A program made the translations under genes and the position numbers. From Brachypodius melanocephalos (taxonomy: Eukaryota > Chordata > Aves > Passeriformes > Pycnonotidae): a stretch of 64,000 nucleotides of DNA. Positions 13,901 to 27,587 of the stretch are shown here, one piece after another. The stretch covers positions 3,236,740-3,300,739 of the forward strand of contig VZSR01000479.1 of the NCBI GenBank assembly GCA_013398615.1, given 5' to 3'. Position 1 is the stretch's first letter. The number at the start of each line of letters is the position of its first letter. The notes below the pieces were generated by a model. The model saw only the letters and a list, made by a program, of their open reading frames with translations. It was not told where the DNA came from and made no database searches.

Positions 13901-14513
13901 CTAGAATGCTATATATCCATGATGCTTTTAGAAACAGGAAAATTATAGTGAGCACTCTAAAAGTGGCTCAGTTTTGTCAGGCTGGGAAACTTATTTCCAT
14001 GATTGTTACTTAACTGGACAAACAGTGCTAATGAGTTTTGGCTTCTGGATTCTGCATAAAATATTCCATCTTAGACATCTCACCAGTGCTGATTCTAGCT
14101 TTTTTTTAACTTTGGAAAAGTAATTGCTGCTCCTGGCACTGTTTCCCTGGGGCTAGGTTCCTACATTTAAATTACTGACTTGCCTAACTCTTGATGGCAG
14201 ATACTTGCAGGCAGGCAATTTTAGCAGTTCAGTTGCTGAGTACCCTTCTGACACCATTATTTTTATAGAGATTGGAAAATTCATCAATTAATTTCATGTA
14301 AAGATGCTCTAGTTGGTATGTTCTTCTAAATTACTGTTTTCCCATTATCAGCATGGAATTATTGCTTAGATCATTAAAATCTATCCCATACAATGATTAG
14401 GAAGACCATAAGAGAATGGCAATCTTGGTGAATTTATGTGCTTCACCTAGTTGGAGAACATTTTACATGAATATTTCACATATCCGTGTTTCTTCCTATC
14501 TGATGTGTATTTT
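10904..14513. other. Gene-free stretch with a GC-richer block
   Basis: The block at about 12240-12480 is visibly richer in G and C than its surroundings and is open in several frames on both strands (62-97 codons). None looks like a known protein. It may be an unrecognised old repeat. The rest is AT-rich with no structure I can name. Confidence 0.55.
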
Positions 14514-14514
14514 T

Positions 14515-14554
<40 letters not shown>
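14514..14554. repeat. (TA)n microsatellite
   Basis: An imperfect start (TATACATATATACA) leads into an unbroken run of alternating A and T up to 14554. Such runs extrude cruciforms easily and vary in length between individuals. Confidence 0.95.
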
Positions 14555-14557
<3 letters not shown>

Positions 14558-16810
14558 CAGTTTTCAGTTTCTTGCATCAAGTGAGCTGACACAAAATTCC
14601 AAGAGATGATGCTCTCTCATTTCTGTACAAGATATTCACATTCTTACAATTATTCACAAACTTCAGCTTTCAAGAATCCCATGGAATAAGGAAAATATAA
14701 AATTTGATAGAATGGCCAATACAAGAGTGTTGTAATGTCCACCTCAGTGTACTTCTCTTCTGTGTCTGTGTTCTGTGTCACAAATGTGTCTCTCCTTAGA
14801 CTGAGAGGCTCCACAAAAATGAAACTGCTCAGAGGTTTCTCTTTGGCAGAATAAGCAATGACATCTATTTGTCAGTCAGCTGCTGCACACTGTGATTAAG
14901 AGAAAATGCTCATTTCTCACGAGGATGTTGATTATTCCCTAACTTTAGCTCAAATGCCTAGTTGCTGATTATATTTCTAATGTGCTAAAATGCTTTTTCC
15001 CAGAATTTCTGTATTTGGAGATAATGTCTAGGATAGGGAAAAAAAGGCTAATGTGTTTTTTATAAAACAGCAGCTAGTTGTGATTCTTTACAAAGACACC
15101 AGTAGGAGTTCTTTGGCATTGAGTAGCAATTCTTATCCACATAACCTGGTCCTGTCATACTTTGCTTGGTTTGCACTGATAATTTTTACGAGGTATCTAC
15201 ATGAAAAGAAAAATGTAATTGTGTAATGTAAGAGAGTGCCACTGGTGTGAAATACTGATGAGAGGGGCATGTAAACATGCAGTTATGGATGGTAAAAGAC
15301 CAGTGAAATAGTACCAACCACATGGAAATACTTTCAGAAGGGTTCTAAAGGTTCTTGCTTAAAGTTAACAAGGGTGAAACACCAGTTTATAGTCCCATGG
15401 TCAAAATGAACTTGGTGCTTTCTCTTAAGTTCCCTGCTCAGTTCAACAATATTCAATCCTTGAAGACTTAAAGGAGAACAATTCTGATTTACAGTGAGCT
15501 CCACTCCAAACTGAGTAGCAATGTTAAGTGCTACACTGAATTAAACACTTCTTTCCTGTAACAATCATGTGTAGGGCTGCTCATTCTCGTGGAGCTGGAT
15601 CTTTCACAGATCTGCAGCAAAACTGACTGACAGCAAAACCAGTGATTAACACAGGTACTTTTGTTGTGTTTAGTTGAATGAAATATTCTTACTCTTCTCT
15701 AGATCTGCAAAGAATTTCAAGAAGAATCTTTTATAGAAGTAAAAGCTCATTGCAGTGATATAGGGCAGGTGTACACAGGTTTTTAGGCAAAAGAAATTAA
15801 GCGAAGCATGAAAATGGCTCAAAACTGAAGTAATCATGTTCAATCCATTCCTTGGAGAAGAGGGGGAGAAAGATGAGGCAGGATCAAAGTTCACATTGCA
15901 ACTCCTGGTGTAGATCTGAGCTCTAAGTGCAGCGATGGCTTTGAGCTGAGTAGATAGATCCCCACCTCTTTTAGGCTAGAAAATGTCATTCTGCTAAATG
16001 GTCAAGGCAATACATCTGTTCAAAATTTCTATCAGAATAACTTTGTCCCCTCAAAAAACATGGTGGATTGGTGTTTTGAGTGGTTTTGTTTGTGGTTTTT
16101 TTAATGAAATAGCAAATGAGATAGAGAAGCCATTTTGTTCAAGAAGTGTCCCAAAGAAAATGTTTTGTGAGGAACAGAATTAGGTCAGGGAGTTGGCACA
16201 GGATTGCTATAACTGCATATTGCTATAGAGTTCTTTAACATGGGAGATGCTAAATGGGGAATAAATGAGCTCCTGTTGCTGTAGTTAAGGGAGGTTTGGG
16301 AGTGGGAGCCATAACTGAGGGTTTGGGGTTTTTTTCTCCTTCTGGTAGGATAAAAACGAGCAATATCTGCCAGTCAGACGAAATCAGGAGTAAGGTCTAA
16401 TATTACCAATTTGGAAGGACCTCTGCACTTCAGAAACAATGGCTGGTCTGTGCACCCTGTGGTAAAAGGGGGGGACAATTGCAACTTGAGACAAATGAAA
16501 CTCAGACCTTCCAGCCTCCCCGTCCTAAAAGCTCCTGAGCCCAGCACAATGTTCCCTTTGACTCCAATGCTATGCCTTAAAGCCTGTTCGGTGTTTCAGG
16601 AGGACTGGTTTTCTGTATGTTATCTTTTAATCTTGTGAAGAGTTTACATACTGCAGGAAGAGAGTGAGGAGTGGTTTTGGTCATCTTGGTTTGACACATT
16701 TGAGAATGAAACTGATATCGAGGCAGATCACAAAAATAAAGGTAGCAGAACATTCAGGGCACCTGTATGTTTTATATATTTACAAACTTGTTGAAAAGTC
16801 CTAAAACCAA
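14555..16810. other. Gene-free AT-rich stretch
   Basis: Only short frames of 75 codons or less occur, with no recognisable repeat or exon. Confidence 0.6.
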
Positions 16811-16880
16811 TAAAAAGGAAAAGAGAAAAAAAGAAAAAAAGAAAAAAAAGGAAAAAAAAGAAAAAAAAAAAAAAAGAAAA
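16811..16880 (+). repeat. Purine-only tract, (GAAAAAA)n-like
   Basis: The tract is almost entirely A with regularly spaced G residues on the plus strand, hence all pyrimidine on the minus strand. It produces the lysine-rich frame at 16767-17048 and the phenylalanine-rich minus-strand frame at 16772-16972. Neither is a gene. Confidence 0.9.
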
Positions 16881-18125
16881 GCTCTCAAGACACCACTGTT
16901 GCAAGTGCTGAAATCACTATTGTGGAAATGCACCTTAAAAATCAACCTGTGTTCTCTGTTTCCAGTAAGCAATTACTGCTCAGCAATGGAAGATTTTTAT
17001 GCCTTTCCTGTAACAGCTCTGTCCCCACTCCAGCAGGGCAGGCAGTGAGTCCAAGCACTCTGAAGATGAGGGATCCTGACTTGCTTGGCTGCAGCCTTAC
17101 CTCTGGAACTTTATTGAATCAAGCTGTTAAGGACTGATGCTTTTTGTTCTGTAGCTTTCTGGTTTGAGAGATCAGAGGCACCATTTCATTCTGGAATGCT
17201 GCTGGGCATATCACAGATATTATGCCAGTGTAATGTGTCCTCATGGTATCCTTAAACATGTCAGGAAAACCCTTCAGCAGTGCCACCACACACAATAGAA
17301 CAAAATTAAATTAAAGCGTGTTTTCATATGTTTGCGTTTCCCTCAGGAAATTGTATATGGCTGACTGTTGCTTAATACCATAAAAATATATTTGTCTGGG
17401 CAACAACTGGAACATTGCACTCAAACTTCCTGTAGGTAACCAAAATGATGGTAAGATGTGAATATTGAGATAGAATTGGGGTTTATCAGTCTTAAAAAAT
17501 AAAGATGGGCAGTAGAGGCTACAGGAAAGCATGAGTCAGAAAAACCAGTGATATAGTATGGATGGATAAAATATTACCTGTTTTCTTTTATTAAACAAAT
17601 TTGCTGTGTGTCATAACAGTGTAACTGAACGCTTTTCCATGATCCATTAAAAAATATTTGACAGGAGATAAGGGATAAAAAGAAAACAAGAATGATTTAG
17701 AATGAATTGCACTTAAGAAAATCTGGCTAGATTTCCATGTGGTTTTCTGCAGCTATAAAGTTATGGTTTAAAAACAAGACAAGAAAAAAGTTATAGCAGA
17801 CTGTCTGATTAATAAATTGCAATCAATTGCAATGCCTAATTATCTCCTAAGAGGTTTGAAGAGATAGTAATGGATGAAGCATGCTTTTCTCTCAGCGTGA
17901 GGGGAGCTGGCTAGAACAGCTCCAAGACTTAAAATAAACAAACCTTTGCTACAAGTGAGAAAAGGACCAAAGTCTTAAATAAAAAAATGTGTTGATTTTC
18001 TTGTTTGAAACAGGCAAAGCCAAGAGTGTAATGTTTGTGTACAGATAATTGAAACAGTGGTTTAGAGAGAAATGTCTCCAGATGTCTCCAAAAATCTCAG
18101 TAAAGATTATTTTTCTGTACAATAT
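16881..18125. other. Gene-free AT-rich stretch
   Basis: Nothing coding is seen. A stretch near 17810-17850 is AT-rich with CAAT-type motifs but cannot be assigned without alignment. Confidence 0.55.
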
Positions 18126-18160
18126 GGGGGGAGGGGGGGTTGGGGGGGTGTGTGGAGGGG
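18126..18160 (+). repeat. G-rich tract, predicted G-quadruplex
   Basis: Four G tracts of 6, 7, 7 and 4 residues lie at 18126-18131, 18133-18139, 18142-18148 and 18157-18160. The loops are A, TT and TGTGTGGA. The first two loops are very short, which favours a stable parallel quadruplex; the third is 8 bases, slightly beyond the usual 7-base search limit. The opposite strand gives a proline-rich frame (17949-18203) that is an artefact of the C runs. Confidence 0.8.
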
Positions 18161-18859
18161 AATAATTGTGAATTTTTAGGGAGTTCTGCTCGAAATCTGA
18201 CACACACAGTAAGTTTCTAGTTCTCTGTGGTATAGATGGAATCCTTAGAGGAGTCTAAGCTCAGTCCAAGGGAAAACATCATCAGGTTTTTAAGGTCATT
18301 CACCTACAGGAAAAAAATTCTCAAAATTTATCCTCTTTTGTTAAATACAATTGGCTTTACCAAGGCTTTCCCTTCTTTCTTCCTCCCAACCCACCAAAAG
18401 GGGAATTTCTGAGCTTGAAAACAAAACCCCACTTTGGCTTCTCCCGTGTGGTTTAAATTTACCTGGTTTGTTTTGGCGTTTTCAGTAGCTTGGGAGTAGA
18501 TGTGAGCACCTATTGGATGTTGTGCTTCACGCTCAATTGCAAAGAGACAAAGCAGAAGGATCTGAGAGTTCCTTGGCACAGCAGCCCATGAAGCTGCTGT
18601 TGAATGGGATGAGCCTTGTCAGGATTCTGTGTGTGACAGGATTCAATGAGATACAACATTTGAGCTGGAAAAGGAAGGACTAAGAGGCTCATAAAACATA
18701 AGAGATATCAGAGATGTAAGAAGAGTGAAAGGGCAGGTTAAGAGGTTTCTAAAGGTAGTGAAATTGTGTGCTCAGTCAGAAGAGATGTGGGAACAAGAGA
18801 GAAGCAACACTTTGTGAGTAAATGAAGTCTTGGTGTGCTCAGTTGTAGGCAGATTTGTT
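18161..18859. other. Gene-free stretch
   Basis: Short minus-strand frames of 60-84 codons only, with no recognisable repeat. Confidence 0.55.
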
Positions 18860-19466
18860 TTCTGCACTTCAAGATTTAATGGAGTTAGAAAAAGCACAAA
18901 GAAAGGCAACTGCAATGTGAAAGGATGTGAACATTGTCTTATAAGGAAACTAAAAAAATCTGGGGCTCTGCAGTCTGGAGAAAAAAAAGGCTAAAGTTGG
19001 GGGCACAGCCAAGGTCTACAAAGTCATGAAAATAAAGTGAGTGAAAATCTGGTGTTCACGAAATCCCTTGGTGCTAGAACAAACATGGATTGGTTGGACT
19101 GGTGGGAGGTTGGTTTAAGACAAAGGATGCACTTTTTCATTAACATGTTTATGAATTTAATTGAATTTGTTGCCACAACAGGCTGAGGTGACAGCTGAAC
19201 AGCATCAGCAAGGAGTAGAAGCAATTGGACACGTTTCTTCTGTAAAAGAACTAAATTTTTAGTTGCTCATTAAAATGAGCAGCAATGTGTGCTCTAGATG
19301 CACTGCCACAGTGGGATGGGGAGCAAGGGAACAGCAAGGCCAGGGGACTGTACAAAAGGAAAAAGCCTGTTTGTTCTCTTAAAACTGTTTTGTAGGGCAC
19401 TGCCCAGAGCAGAACACAACACTGAGTAATATCTTACCCAATAGGCCATTCCTTATGTTCTTATGT
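18860..19466 (+). mobile_element. Old CR1-type LINE fragment, 3' part
   Basis: The sequence follows the 3' region of CR1-like LINEs. An early part reads like the 'gcacaaagaaaggcaactg' section of the family. A middle part near 18960-19025 resembles the 'ctggagaa...aggctaa' section followed by 'ggtctacaaagtcatgaa'. The final part, 'aataggccattccttatgttcttatg', is the family's 3' end with its 8-base terminal repeat TTCTTATG. The copy is 5'-truncated and divergent, with no reading frame left. The terminal repeat type suggests an older CR1 lineage than the ATTCTATG-ending copies elsewhere in this window. The family is recognised from memory. Confidence 0.75.
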
Positions 19467-20775
19467 AAAAAATGTGTCCTAATTTCTCTTAACAGATTGC
19501 CACGAACTGTGAACTCTTTCTTGCCTAGTTAACTTTAAATGTACCATTTATTGTGGTACATGTTCTCCTTCACAGCAGAGCCTGGACATTGGATCTATTT
19601 CAGGGTTTTGGGTTTTTTTCCTTCAGTTCAAGTACTCCTTGCTTCAAAATTCTGAGGCATGCACCCCGAATTTTTTTATTTTTTTAACTTCCTTGAAAAA
19701 TTCCTCAAGAGTCCCCGGTGATTTTGTAATTATTTTACAGCAAGCTGAATAATTATGGCACTTTAGATCTGCAGTGATAACTAAGGATTAAAACTATATT
19801 TAAAACACAAGAGATTATGCTTCTTCATCCTAATGGGGTTCTCAAGGCTGTACAAATAAGACCCCCATGCTCTGCATCCCATGTTAGAAGATACTAAAGT
19901 GCCATTATATGGAGGCAAAATATGTTGATAAAAACCAAAGAAAACAGTAAGTCACATAAGTTTCAAAAAAAGTCTTATTTCAATGAAATAAAGATGCTAA
20001 TCATTATTTACCCCGAGCAGATGGAGCACATGACTTGTTCTTGCTGTTTCCCAGAGACAAATAGAAGTTAAAAAATACTAGAAGCCCCAGAGGCACACAT
20101 AGAAAGTGAATAACCACAAGAGTTATTTCCTGAACACAGTATTGATATCTCTGGCAGATGCTGAATCCCCGTCAGCATCTTGCTCTTTGAAAAGTTTTTG
20201 CTTTTCATAACCAACTTCTCCTTGAGCATTTTCTGTTTGCTCTGAGACCAACCATTTAAACTTTAGGCCATTCATCAAGAGGTTTGCCACGTTCACTTTG
20301 TGAATGCCCAAGTGCACTTATGTAACCAAAAAAACCCAAAAAAACCCAAAAAGCCTTTTGTGAGGATCTGTTAACAGATTACCTTTTTTTCCTGATACCA
20401 TGCACTGTGTTATCTTGTCAGAACAGCTTTATGCTCTTTTTGATAAGCTTCCCATTCAGGACACACAAAGGATCCTGCAAACCCACATATATTGCTTACA
20501 TTGCAGCTTTCCCTGCCCCATTCTCTCTCTCTTCCAGAGCCTGCCTTTAAACCTTCTCCCTCACCCCTACTCACACTCTTTAATCTGAAACCTTGAAAGG
20601 CAAAATATTCCTGCTAGAGAATTGATGGCTCTGTGCCCAGTTGTCATCTAATTCTTCTGTCTCCTCTCAGTGCCATCCTCTGTCACAAGGTCACACTCCT
20701 CCCAGCTCTGCTGACTGTAGTGAGAGTCAGGAGACAGAATGATCGTGGAGAAAGCTTCCTGGAAATAACTGCTCA
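19467..20775. other. Gene-free stretch with one coding-looking minus-strand frame
   Basis: A 64-codon frame on the minus strand (20123-20317) has a balanced, charged composition in its last 50 residues. It has no recognisable domain and no clear splice context. A short (CCCAAAAAAA)n stretch occurs at about 20325-20351. Confidence 0.5.
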
Positions 20776-20802
20776 ATAAATTTAGCCAAGTGCTAAATTT
20801 AT
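20776..20802. repeat. Hairpin, 11-bp stem and 5-base loop
   Basis: ATAAATTTAGC at 20776-20786 is the exact reverse complement of 20792-20802. It is AT-rich and may be a chance palindrome. Confidence 0.7.
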
Positions 20803-23800
20803 AGGAGCAGAGGAGGGAGTGTTGGATTTTATTGCTTCCTCCCAACAGAGACAACAGTAGGCTTGAGCTTTGAGATATATTTCTTTTTTTAACATTTTTT
20901 TTTTTCTTCTACCTATCTTTGCATTCAGTTTGGGCCAAAACTGCAATTTCAGATTTTGCCAGTGTTGTTGTAGGTTTTGCTTCCTTCAAGGGAAGGGAAG
21001 AAAGTTTCCTCCCTTAGATTTGTTTTTATCCATTAAACTGGGGAGGTGTTGTCTGACTGGGAATTTCAGCAGAGTCTCTGCTCTCAGGAGCTCTGCTTCT
21101 ATATCATGAGGAAGTATCTAATGACCAGTGTAAATGAGAAATTACAGATTTATTTCCGAATTTGAAAATATGACATTTTCATATAAAAATTCGAATATGA
21201 ATTTGAATATGAAAAACTTGTGCGGAAAAAAAAAAAAAAACTAGAAAAAGCAGCAGAAGAATGCGTGTTTCTGCCAAGCTTGTAATCTCAGCAACCTGAG
21301 GCTGTGCAGTGGAATGTCTCCTGACAGGCACTCTAAGGAAAACTCAGAGAAATGTGTTAACAGCACAGTTTTCAGATGATCAGCATGGGGCACCCAAGCT
21401 TGAAGCACTGTGTGCACTTACACATGTTCTGAATGCTGCTAAAATCTTCTTTTACTCATTTACATACTTCATTTTGTCCTTCATTTCTGCAGAGGATCCA
21501 TTGCTTGTTTTTCTAATAGTTTGTTTTCTAGTTTTTTAGAGGATACAGATTGTGAAATGAACTGTTGGTTCTCACCATTTGGTTTTTGCTTTGCTAGAAC
21601 TTGGAAATCAGTTTATAAATTTCTAAGCAGGTGTTAGGAATTCCTGGGGAAAAAAATAAACAATTCATAGTTTTCCAGGGTACTTGTCATTGTGAGAAGT
21701 AACAGCAGAAGAAAAGGGCGTATGCATTCATCCTAATTTCAAATAAACTTATAAGAGATATATGTTAATGTAAAACTACATTCAAGATACTTCCAGCAAA
21801 ATTAAATACTAATAAATTAGATGTCAATGAGGAGACATGAAAGCAGACATGGATGCATTTAACAAAGGTAAAAATATGAACAGGGAAAAAAGTAAGAAAA
21901 TTTTAATGAGATCCTAGGAAACAGGTGAAAGAGAAGAGGTTGCTAAGGAGATGGTATCATTTTTGTCAGAAAAATTAAGTGAAAATAATTATTATTTCTT
22001 CAGTTCCACAAAAAGGAAAAAACAGAATTCAGCAGACATTGAAACTATTATTTGAATAGAAAACAAGATAAATGGCTGTAAGGAAAGGGCCCAAATGAGA
22101 GGCAATGGCTTTTCACAGGCACTGATGGCACTGAGCTGGAATATGCAGCATTTGGTGTTCCAAGTGTAAGAGACAGTGGTTTGAAAGGAGCTGAAATGGG
22201 GCAGAGTCACACAGGAAAACCACATTTTATGGACTTGCAAGTAATGAACTGCATTGAGGATGTTTGGGATGAGCTCAGTGAATTGTCACTGAATTCCTGT
22301 TGTGATGGATATAACTATTATCCTTGCCAGCTTAGACAGGAGTGAAAGTTTGCTGATGCCTGGAAATGCTGGAGAGCTAAAAGCCATGAAAACCAACAGT
22401 GACGCTTAGGATTGGGTGAAACTCTGAAAAACGATGACAGAAGGTATTAAATGATCATTTAAGACTCCAAAGAGATCATTAAAAAGCCATAGAGATGCTA
22501 AATAGGTCTTGGATTTCTGCCTCTCCCCTCTCTCCCATGCTATGAGATGACAGAGGCTTTTAAGGCCAGACATTATAATGAACAGACATTTTAAATGATA
22601 CTTTTACAAAGATGTGTGAGGAAATAGATCTTCTCGATCCTAGTAATGTGAACTGCTTCACATCTACTCACACATCAAAGCTGTAATTAACCCTGCACCA
22701 CCCCAAACATCTCCCTTGCTCCAACTCCCCTCTCCTGCTGCAAAGCACAGGGCAGTGTTTGTTTTTTAAGTAATAAAGAAAAGGCAGAAAAAAGCACAAA
22801 GAAAGGCTGATAGTTCTTTCTATCCATAAACTGTCATAACCTGTTGAAAAGATTGACTCTGAACTGAAAAATACAGACAGCTCCTCCACCATCTGTTATA
22901 CCTGGAGAAATCTGGCATGTGGCTACAGCAGCGTCAGGTGGAAAAGCTACAGGAGACATTCTAAGGTCAGAGATATGATAAAAACAGAAAGAAAAGATGC
23001 TGTGGAGGTGTGGGACACCAGAAATGGTTTCCTGATAAATACCAGTTCAAGGGGGGAAAAATAAAGGAAATAAAGGGAGTTCTGAACCTCAGAGGGAATA
23101 AGAAGGAAAAGTGACCTCGAGGTGCTGCAGGGACAGCTGCCAGCTGCACGTGTGCTGACAAGAGGAGGCTGACTCCTGCAATACAGACTGAGCCTTCTAA
23201 ACACCTTCCAGGAGGCACTTACGGGACTTTAAAGGTCTGAGAATGTCTGGGGACTTGGGCTTGGCATCTACTCATCAATGACATCCTCCCAATTAATTTA
23301 GCTACAAGACAGCCAGTTTAATCTTTTATCATGGAGTGGGCATCCCAAAAAGTTTAACTATTTCCATTCTTTCAGTCTGCTGCTATTTGGAGCAAATTCT
23401 GTGTTTGTTTAGAAAGCACTTTAACACTGGCTTGCTTTACTTATGTGCTTGGGTTTGGGATGTTTTTTGCATAAAACCTACAGCCAGATCCCTGCTGCTG
23501 AGTAAAGGAAAAGGCCATCACTACATACCTGATACTTTAAGATATTGAAATGCATACATACACTACTATCTATCAAAAGGAAAAAGAGAACTTTATTTTA
23601 ATAGTTATTTCATCAAATGTTAAAATAATTTCTTTAAATTCTGTCGTAGTAACAGAAGAAGGTGAATTCTGGAACATAAAGTAGAGGCAAAAGCATTGTA
23701 AAGCAGAACTAGAAAATATGAAAATGGCAAGAGAGGTTCATTTAGCTGGAGTATTTTTCTGACTAATAATTACATTTGAAAGGCCAAAGAACACACACTC

Positions 23801-26800
23801 CTTATGGTCTCTGTGATTGGAAAGGATATGAAATTATTTGGAATTTGACTTGATGAGTAATTTCTAAATCCAAATCTGTAGTGGTAGAAGCTCTCAAATT
23901 AGAGAGAGGTCAGTTGGGCTCCACTAATTCACACCAATTGTGAAGCACATTCAAATTAGTTTCCATGAGCTGTGAACTTGGGTAGAAGTTCATTTTACTG
24001 GCAGAAATTTCTCTGGAAAGGATCCATAACTCTGCAACAGGCAGGTTGTAAGAAAACCCTTTTGATCTACTTACAGTATAATTCAAAGAACCTGGGCTTA
24101 TTCCTGAAACCATGTACTGGTTAAGAAAATCCACAAGAAGAATTAATGCATGACTCTGCAAATTTCATTCTGATTTTCCTGGGCTAACTGTTAAATTTTG
24201 CATGACTAGAAAATTTTAAAATCATGTCTACCATTACACTAAAGACAAATAGCACTTAGAGGGTGGGTTCCTGACAGGAAGAAAATCCATGGACAGTGGT
24301 ATGAAGGACTTTATCATCTTTAGAGTGGCCTTTGACTCTGTCCCTGTGTGTTACATTTCGGAAGGCAGTTGCTAACTGGGATTTTATGAAAATACCACCT
24401 GAGGAGGTAACTAGGAATGTAGAACTGCAGCATTCCATGTTTATCAATATCCTTTGTTATTTTGAAACACATGTTGGAGAGAAATCCAGGACTCCCCTAT
24501 CCTCCCTGTCACGTATTATAGTCCAGGAGTTCAGTGTAGAAACAGGAGATGATCAGTACAGGCAATTCCTAATTTGCTGATGGAAATACCAGCAGTCATT
24601 TCAGCACGCAAAATGGAAGAATTTTGAAAAGATTCATGTAAAAGTGCAAATTTTTCATGGAAGTTCAAAAGGAAACTCTGAACTTTTCCCTCACAGCTGC
24701 TTTATGTGGTTGTACACTTGGAGATTAAAGTCAACTGCTCCTTTTTCCTTCATCACCTTCTTCTATAATCGACTTTTTTTACCTCACGCTGAAAAAAGGA
24801 AAACCCTGAAGTGCTTTTCACAAAAAAAGGTCAGCCAGAACAGACCAGGATTGCGGTGCAAGGAGTGTTTATTTAATTTGATTTTCATGTACCCTTCATT
24901 GTGTACAATCTTTACCATTCTCATTTCCATCTGGAAGGCTGGGAAGGCAGCTGGCTGCCCAGCAGACACCAGCTCCACAATTAGGAAGCTGGCATGCAGC
25001 TCTTGCTGCCCTGCTTGTGGAGCCTGCCTGCCTCACTGGACACCATGGCCCACTTGCCCACCCTAATCCATTTTTCTCTGCGAACCTTGCTGCACTTACT
25101 GGCCCTGGGTCAGAAATAGGAAGGGTTCAATGAGTCCTGTAACAGCAGTGACATTGTATATGACCAGGCATTAGAAAACATGTGGACTATGACGATTTGA
25201 AGGCAGTTTGTTGGGTTATCAGCACTGGTGAATCAGAAGGAGATGTGTTGAGTAATTCTTTGAGGTGCACTCAGGCTGTCCCCTCAAGATGGCAGAATAG
25301 TGTTTTTCTATGCTGCTGACATTAAATCAGAAACCTGCTCACGAAACTGTTCCTCGCACACCTTTCTGGTGATATATTTTATGCTGCCTGTAACCTCTGA
25401 GCAGCACTAATTTTTGAGGGTGTCTTTAAGCCTGTTCTGTTCTTCTCATCCTTTCTATTGCTTTAGGTTTGCATAACTCAGAAATACTCTGGACTTCAGG
25501 GATTACTAATGATGCTTCTGATATTCAAAGCTCTTTCAAAGTTTGACTGCATTTTTTCTTGCTTCTCTGAGAACCAGCAGACCCTGATCTGTAGCTGTTT
25601 GTTTGTTCTGTTGTTGGCTTGCCTACAGGTTAGAGAATGAAAAAGTTACTGTTTGAAATTAGGGGAGCTGGATGGTTTGAAATCTAAATGTAGGTAGACA
25701 AAATACAAGCAACAAGCTTAGATAACAGACACACTTGGAGTGAGGCTGTATTATATAACACAGTATCTTTCAAGCCAAAATTTGACAGAAATTACTTGAA
25801 CGGAGGTTATTTTAGAAATTATAATTGTGGCTCTTGCTGGAATTCCTAGTTCAGCAGTTTTATTTCTTTTTTTCTTTTTTTTTTTTTTTTTTTTTTGGTA
25901 GCATGTGTCCTTTCCCTTTTTCCTCCTACTTTCCTGTGGTATTGCAGAGCTGCCCGGAACTCTAGCAAAAGCACCAGATTTTGGGACTTCTCTTACTGAT
26001 TGTGCCTCTGTCTTTCAGCCAAATCCATCCCCACAAAATATTGCAGGTAACTTGGGATTTTCAAACTATCACCAGCCATGTTATTTTTTGTTATTAAACC
26101 AACTGAGATTTACCCAGTGCTCCAACAAGAGGGTGCTCCATACTGCATCACAGAGTGAGCACTTCCTTGGCCCCAACAGTGGGGCAATGATGAAATCTGT
26201 CAGGTAATGTTATTAAAAGCTAAACCTTTTGGGTTTACTATATTTTTGGTTCAATAACAATGAGGAGCCTCATTTTTTTTTGTCTTAGATTTTATTTTTC
26301 CATCTTCATTTTCTTCACACAAGAGTTATCTAAAGAGAACACAGCATCTTCACACATCAGCTCCTGACACCAGTTATTTTTATCTTTTGCTTTCCCCAGC
26401 AAAGAAGCCTTGTTATCTTCCTTGTACAGAAAGGAGCTGCAGGCAGGGGAAAGGGGCACCATGGAAAAGTCAGTGGGTGCCAATCTGCATTTTCCAGCTG
26501 CCTATAACCAGGCAGAATTTGAACCAGGGATGGGCAACAGATTTCATCCTGTCCTTCCAGCTTCTTTGTTTCTCTATGATAAAAATATATTTCTGTGGTT
26601 TTACAGTGAAGGGGGAGTAGAAAAAGGGGAGACAGTAAGCTGATTCTGGACTCAAACTCTAATTTGAACAGTTAGAGACCATTATGCCACTAAGCCCAGC
26701 TCCTCTTTAAGCAGCACAGGTGCAGATGGGGGGTTTATGTTATAAGAGAAGCTCTGTGCAGTGATCAGTTTTCAAAGCATCTGCTCTGTTTTCTTAGTTT

Positions 26801-27517
26801 TCAATTTGGCAGGGCTAATCTACAGGTGAAATCTTAAAAAAATAAATGTTATTTCATTTAATCACAGTGAATAAAGTCCGAACTAGTTTCTGTGGTTATT
26901 TCATCTCTTGAGTGTAAAGAAACCTAACACTCAAATTATTATATCCTTGATGACAGTTTTTCTAACTTCTTTTTCTACATTTTCTGGAGCCGGAGGTCAC
27001 CAGCCACAGACCAATGTGTTCTAGTCCTTTTGTCCAGAAGCTGATTTTAATTCCCTTCATGCTTGAGGAAGAGCTGGAGGTGGTTTGCCACATCCTTCAG
27101 GCAGACATTCTGTGTGTATCCTACAAGAGGCATCCACCAGGTGTTAGGTCAGCCTTGTTGAGTTTCTGGCTGCTGCTGCCATCTTCCAGCTTTTGATACT
27201 GCATTTGCTTAGCAAAAAGAGCACTCCAGGTGTTCCTTGACTTCAGATTTTTTTACAAGATTTTTCTCATTATCCTGTTGTTAATTTGAATGTCTTGGCC
27301 AGATTCCAATGCAAGTCATTACGTTCTGTCTGTCTAATTTTCCCTGCCATTCCCATTGCAGATGTTATTTGTCACTACTTGCAGGAGTGGCACTGCTGCT
27401 GAAATTCCAGTGCATATTTGGGTAATGGAGAAGAAAATGCTGAGTCCAAAAGGAGTTTGCCTTTTTCTCTTTGAGATCAAATGTCACATTAATAATCTGG
27501 TTTTGAGGTGGAGAAAA
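20803..27517. other. Gene-free AT-rich stretch
   Basis: Contains A15 at 21226-21240, preceded by an AATATGAA-rich stretch, and T22 at 25875-25896. The frames at 24644-25066 (140 codons) and 24332-24580 show no domain I recognise. I found no exon-like context. Confidence 0.55.
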
Positions 27518-27587
27518 TTATATATAAATAAATACATAAATAAATACATAAATAAATAAATAAATAAATAAATAAATTAAAAAAAAC
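27518..27587 (+). repeat. (TAAA)n microsatellite
   Basis: TAAATACA units change into at least six uninterrupted TAAA units and end in an A-rich stretch. It explains the repeated YINK residues at the end of the plus-strand frame 27356-27559. Confidence 0.93.

Noticed and set aside
16767..17048. Lysine-rich plus-strand frame resembling a nuclear basic protein
   Set aside because: The basic run is just the translated purine-only simple repeat.
24242..24580. Possible decayed CR1 reverse-transcriptase segment ('ggcctttgactctgtc')
   Set aside because: Only one short phrase resembles the family and the rest does not follow the expected order.
24644..25066. 140-codon plus-strand frame
   Set aside because: Cysteine- and phenylalanine-rich chance composition without a domain; the C-terminal part follows a local GC-richer patch.
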